Shown here: positions 1-8,010 of the stretch, one piece after another
Numbering within the stretch: the first letter of the stretch is position 1
Layout: the number at the start of each line of letters is the position of its first letter
Source: Onishia taeanensis
Lineage (GTDB): Bacteria > Pseudomonadota > Gammaproteobacteria > Pseudomonadales > Halomonadaceae
Direction: 5' to 3'
Assembly (NCBI RefSeq): GCF_013349955.1
Contig: NZ_JABVXC010000001.1
Coordinates: 248,001 to 312,000, forward strand
DNA length: 64,000 bases
The notes under the pieces: model-generated
What the model was told of the DNA's origin: nothing
The model's input: the letters and a program-made list of their open reading frames with translations, nothing else
The model's database searches: none
Program-made: the position numbers and the translations under genes

Positions 1-155
1 GCACGCTGGGCTTGGAAGGCTTCCAGGTTTTCTTTGGTTGCCGGAACGGCCAGGCCGTAAGGCATCAGGTAGTTACGGCCGTAACCAGGCTTGACGGTGA
101 CCTTGTCACCCAGGCCGCCCAGCTTGCCAATGTTGTCGAGCAGAATGACTTCCAT
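1..155 (-). CDS. rplI: 50S ribosomal protein L9 (partial, N-terminal 51 residues)
   Basis: Large-subunit protein L9, a 23S rRNA-binding protein. The visible reading frame begins [19 protein letters not shown] and continues through the glycine- and lysine-rich N-terminal rRNA-binding domain ([13 protein letters not shown]) typical of L9. The rest lies beyond base 1. It is the last visible gene of the rpsF-rpsR-DUF2232-rplI operon, 15 bases after the membrane-protein stop codon, with GAGG upstream of the ATG as ribosome binding site. Truncation is only by the window edge. Identification is secure from the signature N-terminus and the operon position. Confidence 0.95.
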   Translation of the reverse strand, partial: MEVILLDNIGKLGGLGDKVTVKPGYGRNYLMPYGLAVPATKENLEAFQAQR

Positions 156-170
156 CTCGTGAACCTCTTG

Positions 171-1022
171 TCAGACGCTGCGGGCCAGACGCGTGCGGAA
201 GTCCGCAAACGTATCGATCAGAGCCAACAGCAGCACAATCAGAATCGTGGGCCAAGTCGTGATCAGCAGTACGTAGAAGATCACCAACCAGAGCCCCTTC
301 ATCCCCTTGAGACCAATAATTCCGTGAATCAGCGCAATGCCCGCGATCAGCAGGGGTACCCAAGCGAGAATCGCCAGTCCCGGCAATGCCAGCAGCGAGC
401 CGAGGATCCCCAACACCACCAGGGTCACCAGCTCCCGCGGCGCCAACCGCAAAGAGTGAAACTCTTCGCGAAAGCCGCCGGGATTATAGAGCCCGGCTTG
501 CCAGCCACGCGCCAAGGCCAGGCAGGCCACGGCGAGCAGCAGCACGATGATGCCGCTGACACCACCGACGACGAGGGTCGCGAGTGCCTCGGTGGAGATG
601 CCCTGTTGGGTCAAATCCTCCAGGATTCGCTGAGCCTCCGTTGAACTCTCGCGGAGCTGGTCGAGCAGTGCCTGACTGCCACCTGGTGGCAGAAAGACGC
701 CTAGCTGGACCATGGCGGCTCCGGCCAGCGAACCGCTGATCAGCGCCTCTGACCAACGCAGGCGCTCTCTGAGCACCACGCCCATCAGGGTCACCAGCAA
801 CAGGGTTGCCAGCGGGATCACGTCCCCCTGAACCCACCACCAGCCGGCGGGCAAGCCCGCCGCCAGGATCACCGGCAGCGCCGAGGCCATGCCCTGGCGC
901 AGAGTCACCAAGCCAGCGATGGCGGCGCTCATCCAGAACAGCCAAGGTACCAGCCCTGCAATCGCCGCCCCTCCGGCAGCGTAGGGCAACCCCCGCATCA
1001 TCCAGCGGGCAATCGTAAGCAT
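171..1022 (-). CDS. DUF2232 family integral membrane protein
   Basis: A very hydrophobic protein of 283 residues with about eight predicted membrane segments and few polar loops. It sits between rpsR and rplI, the position held by a DUF2232 membrane protein in Pseudomonas and related bacteria. The longest loop (about residues 125-150, rich in E, Q and S) separates the two halves. Function is unknown; related YybS-type proteins have been likened to transporter membrane components, but nothing here shows a substrate. The start may be the ATG at 1022 or the adjacent GTG at 1025; neither has a strong ribosome binding site, so translation may be coupled to rpsR just upstream. Confidence 0.8.
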   Translation of the reverse strand: MLTIARWMMRGLPYAAGGAAIAGLVPWLFWMSAAIAGLVTLRQGMASALPVILAAGLPAGWWWVQGDVIPLATLLLVTLMGVVLRERLRWSEALISGSLAGAAMVQLGVFLPPGGSQALLDQLRESSTEAQRILEDLTQQGISTEALATLVVGGVSGIIVLLLAVACLALARGWQAGLYNPGGFREEFHSLRLAPRELVTLVVLGILGSLLALPGLAILAWVPLLIAGIALIHGIIGLKGMKGLWLVIFYVLLITTWPTILIVLLLALIDTFADFRTRLARSV

Positions 1023-1034
1023 CACGCGAACGGC

Positions 1035-1262
1035 TTACTGGTGGCTATCGGAGTACGGCAGCAGAGCCAGGTAGCGCGCGCGCTTGATAGCGCTGGACAG
1101 CTGGCGCTGGTAGCGTGCCTTGGTACCGGTGATGCGGCTCGGAACGATCTTGCCGGTCTCGGTGACGTAGGCCTTGAGAGTGTCCAGATCTTTATAGTCG
1201 ATCTGCTTCACGCCTTCGGCGGTAAAACGGCAAAACTTGCGGCGACGGAAAAAGCGTGCCAT
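1035..1262 (-). CDS. rpsR: 30S ribosomal protein S18
   Basis: A 75-residue small-subunit protein that binds the 16S rRNA platform as a heterodimer with S6. The sequence is full length for bacterial S18: [13 protein letters not shown] at the N-terminus, the DYKD and [11 protein letters not shown] core, and the [19 protein letters not shown]-terminal segment. It follows rpsF by 25 bases, with AGGAGG about 9 bases before the ATG. S6 and S18 genes are adjacent across bacteria and the complex is known to autoregulate through the rpsF leader in several lineages. Confidence 0.97.
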   Translation of the reverse strand: MARFFRRRKFCRFTAEGVKQIDYKDLDTLKAYVTETGKIVPSRITGTKARYQRQLSSAIKRARYLALLPYSDSHQ

Positions 1263-1287
1263 GTAAAAATCCTCCTGGCGGTGCGTA

Positions 1288-1671
1288 TCAGTTAGCTTCA
1301 GCGGTTTCGGTACGTTCGCGCGGCTTGTCTTCGCGACGCGGACGCTTTTCTTCCGCCGGCTTCATCATCGGTGAAGCTTCGGTGATGGCTTCCTTGCAAC
1401 GCACGACCAGGCTACGGATGATCGCATCGTTGAAGCGGAAGATATTCTCGATTTCTTCGAGGGTCTCGCCGCTGCACTCGACGTTCATCAGCACGTAGTG
1501 AGCCTTGTGGATCTTGTTGATCGGATACGCCAGGTGACGACGGCCCCAATCTTCCAGACGATGAACGCTGCCGCCGCTCTCGGTAACGAGGCTGGTGTAA
1601 CGTTCGACCATCGCCGGAACCTGTTCGCTCTGGTCCGGGTGGACCATGAACACGATTTCGTAATGACGCAT
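1288..1671 (-). CDS. rpsF: 30S ribosomal protein S6
   Basis: Small-subunit protein S6 of 127 residues. It has the N-terminal [14 protein letters not shown] and the [15 protein letters not shown] motif, then an acidic and basic C-terminal tail (about residues 100-127) like the variable, glutamylated tail of proteobacterial S6. The start at 1671 is preferred over an in-frame ATG at 1701 because GGAG lies 5 bases before it and the family begins MRHYE. It is the first gene of the operon. A sigma70-like promoter at 1796-1824 would give a leader of roughly 120 nucleotides. Confidence 0.97.
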   Translation of the reverse strand: MRHYEIVFMVHPDQSEQVPAMVERYTSLVTESGGSVHRLEDWGRRHLAYPINKIHKAHYVLMNVECSGETLEEIENIFRFNDAIIRSLVVRCKEAITEASPMMKPAEEKRPRREDKPRERTETAEAN

Positions 1672-1795
1672 AGTGTCTCCTTTCGGTTTGACAGCTTCCA
1701 TAGGGCATGTCGAAGGAAAGCCTTCGCAGCACCAGGGGAAGCAAGGAGTGATTTAACGGGTGTGTTGTCTGGCCGCAGTCCGACCAAGCCGGACA

Positions 1796-1824
1796 ATTGT
1801 AGTGACCGCCCGGCTAGCTTGCAA
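1796..1824 (-). promoter_or_regulatory. Predicted sigma70 promoter of the rpsF-rpsR-rplI operon
   Basis: On the minus strand TTGCAA (1824-1819) and TACAAT (1801-1796) are separated by 17 bases. The -35 element lies in the last codons of rlmB, so the ribosomal operon is set up to be transcribed on its own. The transcript would start near 1789 and carry a leader to 1672 containing the small hairpin CGAAGG-CTTT-CCTTCG. Confidence 0.6.
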
Positions 1825-2602
1825 GCTGACGCTGTCGCAGCGCCTCGAACAGGCAGATACCAGTGGCCACCGAGACGTTGAGACTCGATACACTGCCCAC
1901 CATCGGCAACTTGACCAGGTTATCGCAGGCTTCGCGGGTCAGCCGCCGCATGCCCTTGCCTTCGGCGCCCATCACCAGCGCGCAAGGACCGCTGAAATCG
2001 CCGTCGAAGACGCTGGCCTCGGCCTCGCCGGCGGTGCCGGTGATCCATACGCCGTGATCCTTCAGCTTGCCCATGGCCCGCGCCAGGTTGGTGACCTGAT
2101 AGACGGGCACGCTCTCAGCGGCCCCGCAGGCCACCTTGCGCACGGTGGCGTTGAGCGGCGCGGCTTTATCCTTGGGTACGATGACGCCATCCACGCCGGC
2201 GGCATCGGCGCTGCGCAGGCAGGCACCGAAGTTGTGCACGTCGGTGACACCATCGAGGATCAGCAGTAGCGGCGGCGTATCCTTGGTCCAGCCATTGAGT
2301 CGAAGCCACAGAGACTCTTCGCCCTCGGCCGACAGCGGCGGACAGAACGCCACGATGCCCTGGTGCGCCGCACCCTGGGCCAGTGCATCGAGGGCATCGC
2401 GGGGCTGAAGCTGGACGCGAGTACCGAGGCGGCGAGCCTCGTCGAGCAGATCGGCCAGGCGAGCCCCCGCACTGCCGTCCTGCACCCAGAGTTCGCGCGG
2501 GGCTTCGCCCCTCGCCAGCAGGGCGCGCACCGCATGCACACCATATACCGCATCGAGGCCAGCGGGGGCCTTGGGCCCACGCTGGCCGGGACGTCGTTTC
2601 AT
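1814..2602 (-). CDS. rlmB: 23S rRNA (guanosine(2251)-2'-O)-methyltransferase RlmB
   Basis: A 262-residue SPOUT-family (TrmH/SpoU) methyltransferase that 2'-O-methylates G2251 in the peptidyl-transferase P loop. Visible features are the substrate-binding N-terminal domain (YGVHAVRALLARG, about residues 19-31), motif 1 with conserved Asn and Arg (HNFGACLRSADA), motif 2 (GAEGKGMR, about 212-219) and the knot motif 3 (GSVSSLNVSVA, about 236-246). AGGAAAA precedes the ATG. The basic N-terminal extension of about 15 residues is longer than in E. coli. It lies 107 bases after rnr on the same strand, the usual rnr-rlmB gene pair. Confidence 0.95.
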   Translation of the reverse strand: MKRRPGQRGPKAPAGLDAVYGVHAVRALLARGEAPRELWVQDGSAGARLADLLDEARRLGTRVQLQPRDALDALAQGAAHQGIVAFCPPLSAEGEESLWLRLNGWTKDTPPLLLILDGVTDVHNFGACLRSADAAGVDGVIVPKDKAAPLNATVRKVACGAAESVPVYQVTNLARAMGKLKDHGVWITGTAGEAEASVFDGDFSGPCALVMGAEGKGMRRLTREACDNLVKLPMVGSVSSLNVSVATGICLFEALRQRQLAS

Positions 2603-2709
2603 GATCGGCTTTTCCTGATAGTTCGTAGCATGCCCGCGCCAAGTGTCTGGCCAAGGTGCATAGTGTAAGCACCTAGCCTGGTTTTAAGCGCCTAGCCTTA
2701 CGCCTAAGC

Positions 2710-5106
2710 TCAGCGCTTACCGCCGCCGCCCCGCGGCTTGCGCGGCCCGCGGCGACGACCCGACTTGGGCTTGTCGCTCTTGGGCTTTTCAGACTGCGAC
2801 TTGTCGCTGCCTGCCTGTGGCTCGGTGCCCGGCTTGCGACGCGGCGCACGCTTTTGACGCGGCTTGTCATCGACCAGATCGAAGTCGATCTTGCGGTCGT
2901 CGAGATCGACCCTTGCGACCTGCACGGTGACACCATCGCCCAGCCGATAGCTGACGCCGGAGCGCTCGCCCTTGAGGCGATGCTTCTCGGCCTCGTAGTG
3001 ATAGTAGTCGGAAGGCAGCGAGGTAACGTGTACCAGCCCTTCGACATAGACATCATCGAGGCGCACGAAGATACCGAACTGGGTCACCGAGGCGATGGTG
3101 CCCTCGAAGACATCGCCGACCTTGTCGGACATGAACTCACACTTGAGCCAGTCTTCGACGTCGCGGGTGGCGTCGTCGGCGCGCCGCTCGGTCATCGAGC
3201 AGTGCTCACCGAAGTGCACCATCTGCTCGAAGGAGTAAGGCGCCCAGCGGCTGGGTGGCTCCACCGAGGCGCCATCGGCCCGCAGCACGGTCGTGGTCTG
3301 GCGCGGCCCACGGATGACCGAGCGAATGGCCCGGTGCACCAGCAGGTCCGGATAGCGACGGATCGGCGAAGTGAAGTGAGCATAGGCCGGATAGGCCAGG
3401 CCGAAGTGCCCCTCGTTCTGGGGCGAATACACGGCCTGGTTCATCGAACGCAGCATCACCGTCTGGATGATATCGGCATCCGGGCGATCCTTGATGACTT
3501 CGCGCAGCGCCTGGTAGTCCTGCGGCGTCGGCTCGTCGCCGCCCCCCAGGGAAAGGCCCAGCTCGTTGAGGAACAGGCGCAGGCGATCCAGGCGCTCAGG
3601 CGTCGGCGGCTGGTGAATGCGATACAACGCCGGAAGATCGTGCTTGTCGAGGAAGCGCGCGGTGGCGACGTTGGCCGCCAGCATACACTCTTCGACTATC
3701 TTGTGAGCGTCGTTGCGCGAGCGCGGCACGATGGAGTCGATCTTGCGCTCTTCGTTGAAGATGATCGCCGTCTCGGTGGTCTCGAAGTCGATGGCCCCGC
3801 GCTCGCTGCGCGCAGTGCGCAACAGCCGATAGAGTTCGTGCAGTTGCTCGATCGACGGCACCAGGGAGGCGTACTCCTCGCGCAGCGCCTGACCTTCGGG
3901 GCTATTGGGCTCCTGCAGCATCTTGCCGACCTTATTGTAGGTCAGCCGCGCATGAGACTGGAAGACCGCCTCGTAGAAGCGATAGCGGCTGATCGCACCG
4001 GTCTTGGAGATATTCATCTCGCAGACCAGGGCCAGCCGATCGACTGCCGGGTTCAACGAGCACAGGCCGTTGGAAAGCAACTCGGGCAGCATCGGCACGA
4101 CCTGGCCCGGGAAGTACACCGAGTTGCCGCGCACCAGCGCCTCTTCATCCAGCGCACTGCCCGGCCGCACATAGTGCGAGACGTCGGCGATGGCGACGAG
4201 CAGTTTCCAGCTACCGGACTTGGTCTGGTAGGCACAAATGGCGTCGTCGAAGTCCTTGGCGCTTTCATCATCGATGGTCACCAGCGGCAGGTGACGCAGG
4301 TCGATACGATGCGCCTTGTCGTCTTCGGCCACCTCGGCGGACATCGAGCCGATCTGCTCATCCACCGCAGGCGGGAACTCGTCCGGGATGTTGTAGCTGC
4401 GGATGGCAATGCCGATCTCCATGCCCGGATCCATCCGCTCGCCGAGCACCTCGATGACTTCGCCCACCGGCTGCTTGCGGGTTTCGGGCTGTTGGACGAT
4501 CCGCGCCGAGACGACCTGTCCATCCTGAGCGCCACCGCTGGCGCTATGGGGAATCAGCACTTCCTGAGAGATGCGGCTGTTCTCGGGGATCAGCACCGCG
4601 AACTCGTCGTTGTTCTGACGATAGATACCCACCACGGTCTGGGTGTTACGGGCGATGACTTCGGCGATGGTCGCCTCGTCACGGCCGCGCCGGTCACGGC
4701 CGCTGACGCGCACCAGCACGTGATCACCGTGGAAGACACGGCGCATCTGGCGCGGCGGCAACACCAGGTCGGGCTTTTTACCGTCGTCGCGGAGAATGAA
4801 GCCGAAGCCGTCGCGGTGTCCAAGCACCTTGCCCTTGATCAGATCGAGCTTGTCGATCAGCGCATAGGCGCCGCGGCGGTTGCGCAGCACCTGGCCATCG
4901 CGCTCCATGGCCGCCAGGCGGCGGCGCACGGCTTCCTGCTGGTCGTCGTCCTCGAGGCCCAGCAGCCGGCTCATGTTCTCGTGAGTCAGGGGCTTGCCGG
5001 CCTCTTCGAGGCGGCGCAGGAGGTATTCGCGGCTGGGTACCGGATTGTCGTACTTGTGGGCTTCACGTTCCGCGTGGGGATCGTCGCTGAGCGTCCACTG
5101 AGTCAT
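2710..5106 (-). CDS. rnr: Ribonuclease R
   Basis: A processive 3'-5' exoribonuclease of 798 residues that degrades structured RNA and acts in rRNA quality control and cold or stress responses. In order: winged-helix N-terminus (about 20-90), two cold-shock OB folds, the RNB catalytic domain with the aspartate cluster in TIDDESAKDFDDAI (about 270-288), an S1 domain (GDVFEGTIASVTQFGIFV, about 656-735), and a basic Lys/Arg/Pro/Gly tail (about 745-798) like the helicase-associated tail of E. coli RNase R. The frame stays open for 70 codons upstream to 5316, but the conserved family start is MTQWTLSDDPHAERE at 5106, so that start is used. Confidence 0.95.
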   Translation of the reverse strand: MTQWTLSDDPHAEREAHKYDNPVPSREYLLRRLEEAGKPLTHENMSRLLGLEDDDQQEAVRRRLAAMERDGQVLRNRRGAYALIDKLDLIKGKVLGHRDGFGFILRDDGKKPDLVLPPRQMRRVFHGDHVLVRVSGRDRRGRDEATIAEVIARNTQTVVGIYRQNNDEFAVLIPENSRISQEVLIPHSASGGAQDGQVVSARIVQQPETRKQPVGEVIEVLGERMDPGMEIGIAIRSYNIPDEFPPAVDEQIGSMSAEVAEDDKAHRIDLRHLPLVTIDDESAKDFDDAICAYQTKSGSWKLLVAIADVSHYVRPGSALDEEALVRGNSVYFPGQVVPMLPELLSNGLCSLNPAVDRLALVCEMNISKTGAISRYRFYEAVFQSHARLTYNKVGKMLQEPNSPEGQALREEYASLVPSIEQLHELYRLLRTARSERGAIDFETTETAIIFNEERKIDSIVPRSRNDAHKIVEECMLAANVATARFLDKHDLPALYRIHQPPTPERLDRLRLFLNELGLSLGGGDEPTPQDYQALREVIKDRPDADIIQTVMLRSMNQAVYSPQNEGHFGLAYPAYAHFTSPIRRYPDLLVHRAIRSVIRGPRQTTTVLRADGASVEPPSRWAPYSFEQMVHFGEHCSMTERRADDATRDVEDWLKCEFMSDKVGDVFEGTIASVTQFGIFVRLDDVYVEGLVHVTSLPSDYYHYEAEKHRLKGERSGVSYRLGDGVTVQVARVDLDDRKIDFDLVDDKPRQKRAPRRKPGTEPQAGSDKSQSEKPKSDKPKSGRRRGPRKPRGGGGKR

Positions 5107-5304
5107 ACGCAAGGCGTCCTTGATAAGGGAATAACGATGCACCACGGGCGTGAGGCAAGAATTCGTGTGTTCATTAACATGGCGCCAGTATAGCGTTGCA
5201 GCGAGCCCGACCCAACCATAACCGTGACGGCGCCTCAAGCATTCGGCGGCCAGGTACCGGCTGGCCCTGCGCAGAAAAATCTTCCTGGCGCCCCGGCCCA
5301 CGTC

Positions 5305-5332
5305 TTGCATTGTCACATGGAATCGGTATTAT
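5305..5332 (+). promoter_or_regulatory. Predicted promoter of the tRNA-Leu array
   Basis: TTGCAT (5305-5310) and TATTAT (5327-5332) are spaced by 16 bases. The predicted start lies only a few bases before the first tRNA at 5344. The sequence just after the -10 box is C/G-rich (accgccc), as in stringently controlled stable-RNA promoters. Confidence 0.65.
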
Positions 5333-5343
5333 ACCGCCCACTT

Positions 5344-5430
5344 GCCCGGGTGGCGGAATTGGTAGACGCGCTAGCTTCAGGTGCTAGTGTCCGTATGGAC
5401 GTGGAGGTTCAAGTCCTCTCCCGGGCACCA
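5344..5430 (+). tRNA. tRNA-Leu(CAG), copy 1
   Basis: An 87-nt class II tRNA. Acceptor GCCCGGG pairs with CCCGGGC, followed by encoded ACCA. The anticodon stem CTAGC/GCTAG encloses the loop TTCAGGT, giving anticodon CAG (reads CUG). The long variable arm of leucine tRNAs (gtccgtatggac) and the GGTTCAAGTCC T-arm are present. It is first of four tandem copies. Confidence 0.97.
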
Positions 5431-5550
5431 TCGATGATCTCAAGGCTCAGGCTCGATCATCACGGGATGAAAATCCCACCGGCAGTAATGGCAGTTAGCA
5501 GTATCGGCATGACCCGTTGATCATTCAACGGCACAACATGGCTTGTGTTC

Positions 5551-5637
5551 GCCCAGGTGGCGGAATTGGTAGACGCGCTAGCTTCAGGTGCTAGTGTCCG
5601 TATGGACGTGGAGGTTCAAGTCCTCTCCTGGGCACCA
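5551..5637 (+). tRNA. tRNA-Leu(CAG), copy 2
   Basis: An 87-nt copy with the same anticodon arm and variable arm as copy 1. One acceptor pair differs: GCCCAGG pairs with CCTGGGC, a compensated change. The CCA end is encoded. Confidence 0.97.
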
Positions 5638-5699
5638 TCCTGATCACTCTTGACGAGGATCTCGATGCCCAGACACGCGAACACCGGCCAGCATGATGC

Positions 5700-5786
5700 G
5701 CCCGGGTGGCGGAATTGGTAGACGCGCTAGCTTCAGGTGCTAGTGTCCTTATGGACGTGGAGGTTCAAGTCCTCTCCCGGGCACCA
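5700..5786 (+). tRNA. tRNA-Leu(CAG), copy 3
   Basis: An 87-nt copy with acceptor GCCCGGG/CCCGGGC, anticodon CAG and encoded CCA. The variable arm reads gtccttatggac, differing from copies 1 and 2 by one loop base. Confidence 0.97.
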
Positions 5787-5839
5787 ATTCGCATCATGCA
5801 GTAACACCTTCCCGAAACGCCGGTCCCGGCGACCCCGCT

Positions 5840-5926
5840 GCCCAGATGGCGGAATTGGTAGACGCGCTAGCTTCAGGTGCTAGTATCCTTACGGATGTGG
5901 AGGTTCAAGTCCTCTTCTGGGCACCA
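5840..5926 (+). tRNA. tRNA-Leu(CAG), copy 4
   Basis: An 87-nt copy and the most diverged of the four. Acceptor GCCCAGA pairs with TCTGGGC, and the variable arm (atccttacggat) carries paired changes, so structure is retained. Anticodon CAG and the CCA end are intact. No clear terminator follows in the 198 bases before the next gene. Confidence 0.96.
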
Positions 5927-6124
5927 ACTAATCATCCCCCTCTAGTTTTATCTCGCCGTCCTCGCAACGGCCTGCTTGCGCCTCGCTTGTGTCACCCCCG
6001 TATTGGCTATCCCGCTCCCCTTGCCACACGCCTTGCGTTCTGCTTGTGCCCGGCATCTGTCACTAGATATCGCCTATCGGATGCGTATTCGCACGCCTAC
6101 ACCTTGCATGCACCCAGATAATGT

Positions 6125-6982
6125 TTACTGAAAGCGCCCGGGACGACGCGCGACCGCCTGTAGCGCCCAGCCACGCTGGTTGACGCCGCCCTCGAGGCGC
6201 GTCTGTGCTGCCTGAGGCAGGTTCGGGAAGAAGTCCAGGCCGGTGCGGGCCTCTATCTCATCGACGCTGACCAGGAAGCGGTCCAGCGGCTCATTGCCGC
6301 TGACCTCCTGAGGCATGATGAAGGCCAGCACACGAGGCGTCTCGGAGGGCACTACCAGGATCTTGTAAAAGGCCTCAGGGACCTGCGTGAAGCCTACCCG
6401 ACGAAAAGCACCATCGAGAAAATCTTGAGGATAGATGGGCCCGGTAATCACCTGCAGGGTACCGAAGCGCGGCACGAAATCATCCATCACCACCTCTTCC
6501 AGCCGCTGCCAAAGCTGACGATTGAGGCGCGGCCGCTGGGGCGACATATTGCTCATCAGAAAGGTCTGGCGTTGGGCCTCGCGACCGTAGACACTGGCAA
6601 TGGCATAGTTGGGGGCCAGATGCCCCCGATCATAGCCGCTGCCGCGATAGCTATCGGCGCTCACCGGCCAGAGGGTTCGCCAGTCACGCTGAAAGTCGGG
6701 ACGCTCGCCGATTCGCGATGCCCCTGCATCATTCAACCAGTAGCTGACCCACAGCGGGTTGACCCTCAGGTCGGACCAGCCCACCAGATACCCATCGTTG
6801 CGCAGCACGCGGTGCAGGCTCAGTGGCGTGGGAGTCTCCCAGGTCGTGACCCCCTTCCAGCTCAGGCTGTCGCGATATTCGGCCTCCTGGCTATACCAGA
6901 GCCCAGTGGCCACCGCCACGAACAGCCCCGCGATCAGCAGACGACGTAGTCCGGCACGCCCCATCGACAACAACATCCCCAT
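6125..6982 (-). CDS. DNA/RNA non-specific endonuclease (NUC1 family)
   Basis: A 285-residue beta-beta-alpha-metal nuclease of the Serratia NucA/EndoG type that hydrolyses DNA and RNA. The DRGH catalytic motif is at residues 118-121 (His121 the expected general base), followed by LAPNYA, MSNMSPQ (about 143-149) and LNRQLWQRLE (Asn154 the likely metal ligand). Residues 12-30 form one hydrophobic segment after a short basic N-terminus, so the enzyme is probably exported or membrane-anchored. It appears to stand alone. Possible starts are ATGs at 6982, 6976 and 6964; 6982 has GGGGA upstream. Biological role (nutrient DNA use or extracellular DNA clearance) is inference. Confidence 0.88.
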   Translation of the reverse strand: MGMLLSMGRAGLRRLLIAGLFVAVATGLWYSQEAEYRDSLSWKGVTTWETPTPLSLHRVLRNDGYLVGWSDLRVNPLWVSYWLNDAGASRIGERPDFQRDWRTLWPVSADSYRGSGYDRGHLAPNYAIASVYGREAQRQTFLMSNMSPQRPRLNRQLWQRLEEVVMDDFVPRFGTLQVITGPIYPQDFLDGAFRRVGFTQVPEAFYKILVVPSETPRVLAFIMPQEVSGNEPLDRFLVSVDEIEARTGLDFFPNLPQAAQTRLEGGVNQRGWALQAVARRPGRFQ

Positions 6983-7431
6983 TCACGTCCCCGGCTGTGG
7001 TTTCCGCATTAGCGGGGAGTATACCAGCGCCACCTGATGCGCACAGGCAGCATCAGGCAGCCTAGAGGGGCCCAGGGCCGGTATCGCACGCCGCAGGCTC
7101 CCTGCTTCCAGCGTCATGCACTAAACTACGTTGACCGAAATGGCCAGACGCAACGCCGCATAGGCCATACTGCGCAGTAGGCGGCATACACTGCATTGCA
7201 TTGGCAGGAACGCTGCCGTTCGAAACGATAACGAGACCGCGCGGCAATGAGGTGCAATAGTCGACAGGTGCCGCGCTAACGAGGCACCGGAAGAAGCAAG
7301 AGGCAGGAAGCGAGGCCAGGCAGCCTCGCCTAAATCAGAGGCGGCCCGAGCCGCCCCTATGACCGTGAAGCGGGTCCCGCCCCTGGCAAGGCATCCAAGG
7401 ACCCGGAAAAGACCAACTCCAAGGAGACACC
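6983..7431. other. Intergenic region between endonuclease and HiPIP genes
   Basis: 449 bases between divergent genes. I see no convincing gene. A short hairpin GGCGGC-CCGA-GCCGCC (7340-7355) lies in the probable 5' leader of the HiPIP gene, and AAGGAGA (about 7420-7427) is its ribosome binding site. No good -35/-10 pair was recognised. Confidence 0.5.
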
Positions 7432-7743
7432 ATGGCTAATCAGAGTCGTCGCGACTTTATGCGTAACAGCCTGCTGGGCCTTGCCGCCCTGCCATTGGGT
7501 GCGGGTATCCTGTCACGCCAGGCCCTGGCTCAGGACCTTCCCCCTCTGGATCCCGACAACCCGCAAGCAAAGGCACTGAACTACGTCACCCAAGCAAGCG
7601 ATGCCAGCGATCATCCGGTCTATGCCGATGGCGAGAAGTGTTCCAACTGCATGTTCTATAACGCCGACACCCAAGGCTGTCAGCTGTTCCCGCAGAACAG
7701 CGTGGCGGCGGACGGCTGGTGCCAATCCTGGACCACCGCCTAA
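7432..7743 (+). CDS. High-potential iron-sulfur protein (HiPIP)
   Basis: A 103-residue precursor of a periplasmic [4Fe-4S] electron carrier that shuttles electrons to terminal oxidases or other acceptors. The N-terminus is a Tat signal: SRRDFM at 5-10, hydrophobic segment 13-27, and a cleavage site after ALA (residue 33). Four cluster ligands fit the family: Cys70, Cys73 (CSNC), Cys83 (QGCQLF) and Cys97 (GWCQSW). AAGGAG precedes the ATG. It is monocistronic and faces spoVR tail to tail, with a strong hairpin between. The redox partner cannot be told from context, though a cbb3 oxidase is encoded 11 kb away. Confidence 0.93.
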   Translation: MANQSRRDFMRNSLLGLAALPLGAGILSRQALAQDLPPLDPDNPQAKALNYVTQASDASDHPVYADGEKCSNCMFYNADTQGCQLFPQNSVAADGWCQSWTTA

Positions 7744-7803
7744 GGCCCATATCCTGAGATCCAGGATCCGGCTTACAGCCTCGCTATAGCGCCAAAGCAC
7801 GAC

Positions 7804-7833
7804 GACAAGACCCGCCAATTGGCGGGTCTTGTC
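7804..7833. terminator. Hairpin terminator between the HiPIP gene and spoVR
   Basis: A perfect 13-bp stem (GACAAGACCCGCC, loop AATT, and its complement) lies between two convergent genes, 61 bases after the HiPIP stop. The T-tract is short on both sides, so it may act as a weak bidirectional terminator or 3' stabiliser. Confidence 0.6.
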
Positions 7834-7976
7834 GGTTCAGTCCGAGCGCCATTCTGGCTGACGTCTATTCTGGTGTGCTCGATGCTGGCTTTCCTGAAAA
7901 CGGGCTTTTCTCGATCGGGGCTTATCCGAATGCTTTTCCCAATCGTCGCTTGGCTAGCAGCTTGAACATCCGCCCG

Positions 7977-8010
7977 CCTCTTCGCTCTTACCTCTTCGCT
8001 CTTGCCTCTT
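7977..8010. repeat. 14-bp tandem repeat at the 3' end of spoVR
   Basis: Two units, CCTCTTCGCTCTTA (7977-7990) and CCTCTTCGCTCTTG (7991-8004), differ at one base. A partial third unit CCTCTT (8005-8010) runs into the spoVR stop codon at 8009-8011. On the coding strand the repeat is purine-rich and directly downstream of the stop. Confidence 0.8.

Noticed and set aside
2854..5193. 779-codon open frame antisense to rnr
   Set aside because: Shadow of the RNase R gene caused by GC-rich codon bias. The sense protein has complete family domains and the antisense product resembles none.
5107..5316. 70-codon N-terminal extension of rnr
   Set aside because: Unlike RNase R N-termini; the family start MTQWTLSDDPH at 5106 fits.
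5344..5926. Four long direct repeats resembling a duplicated mobile element
   Set aside because: They are four tandem tRNA-Leu genes; the spacers between them are unrelated and no integrase or attachment site is seen.
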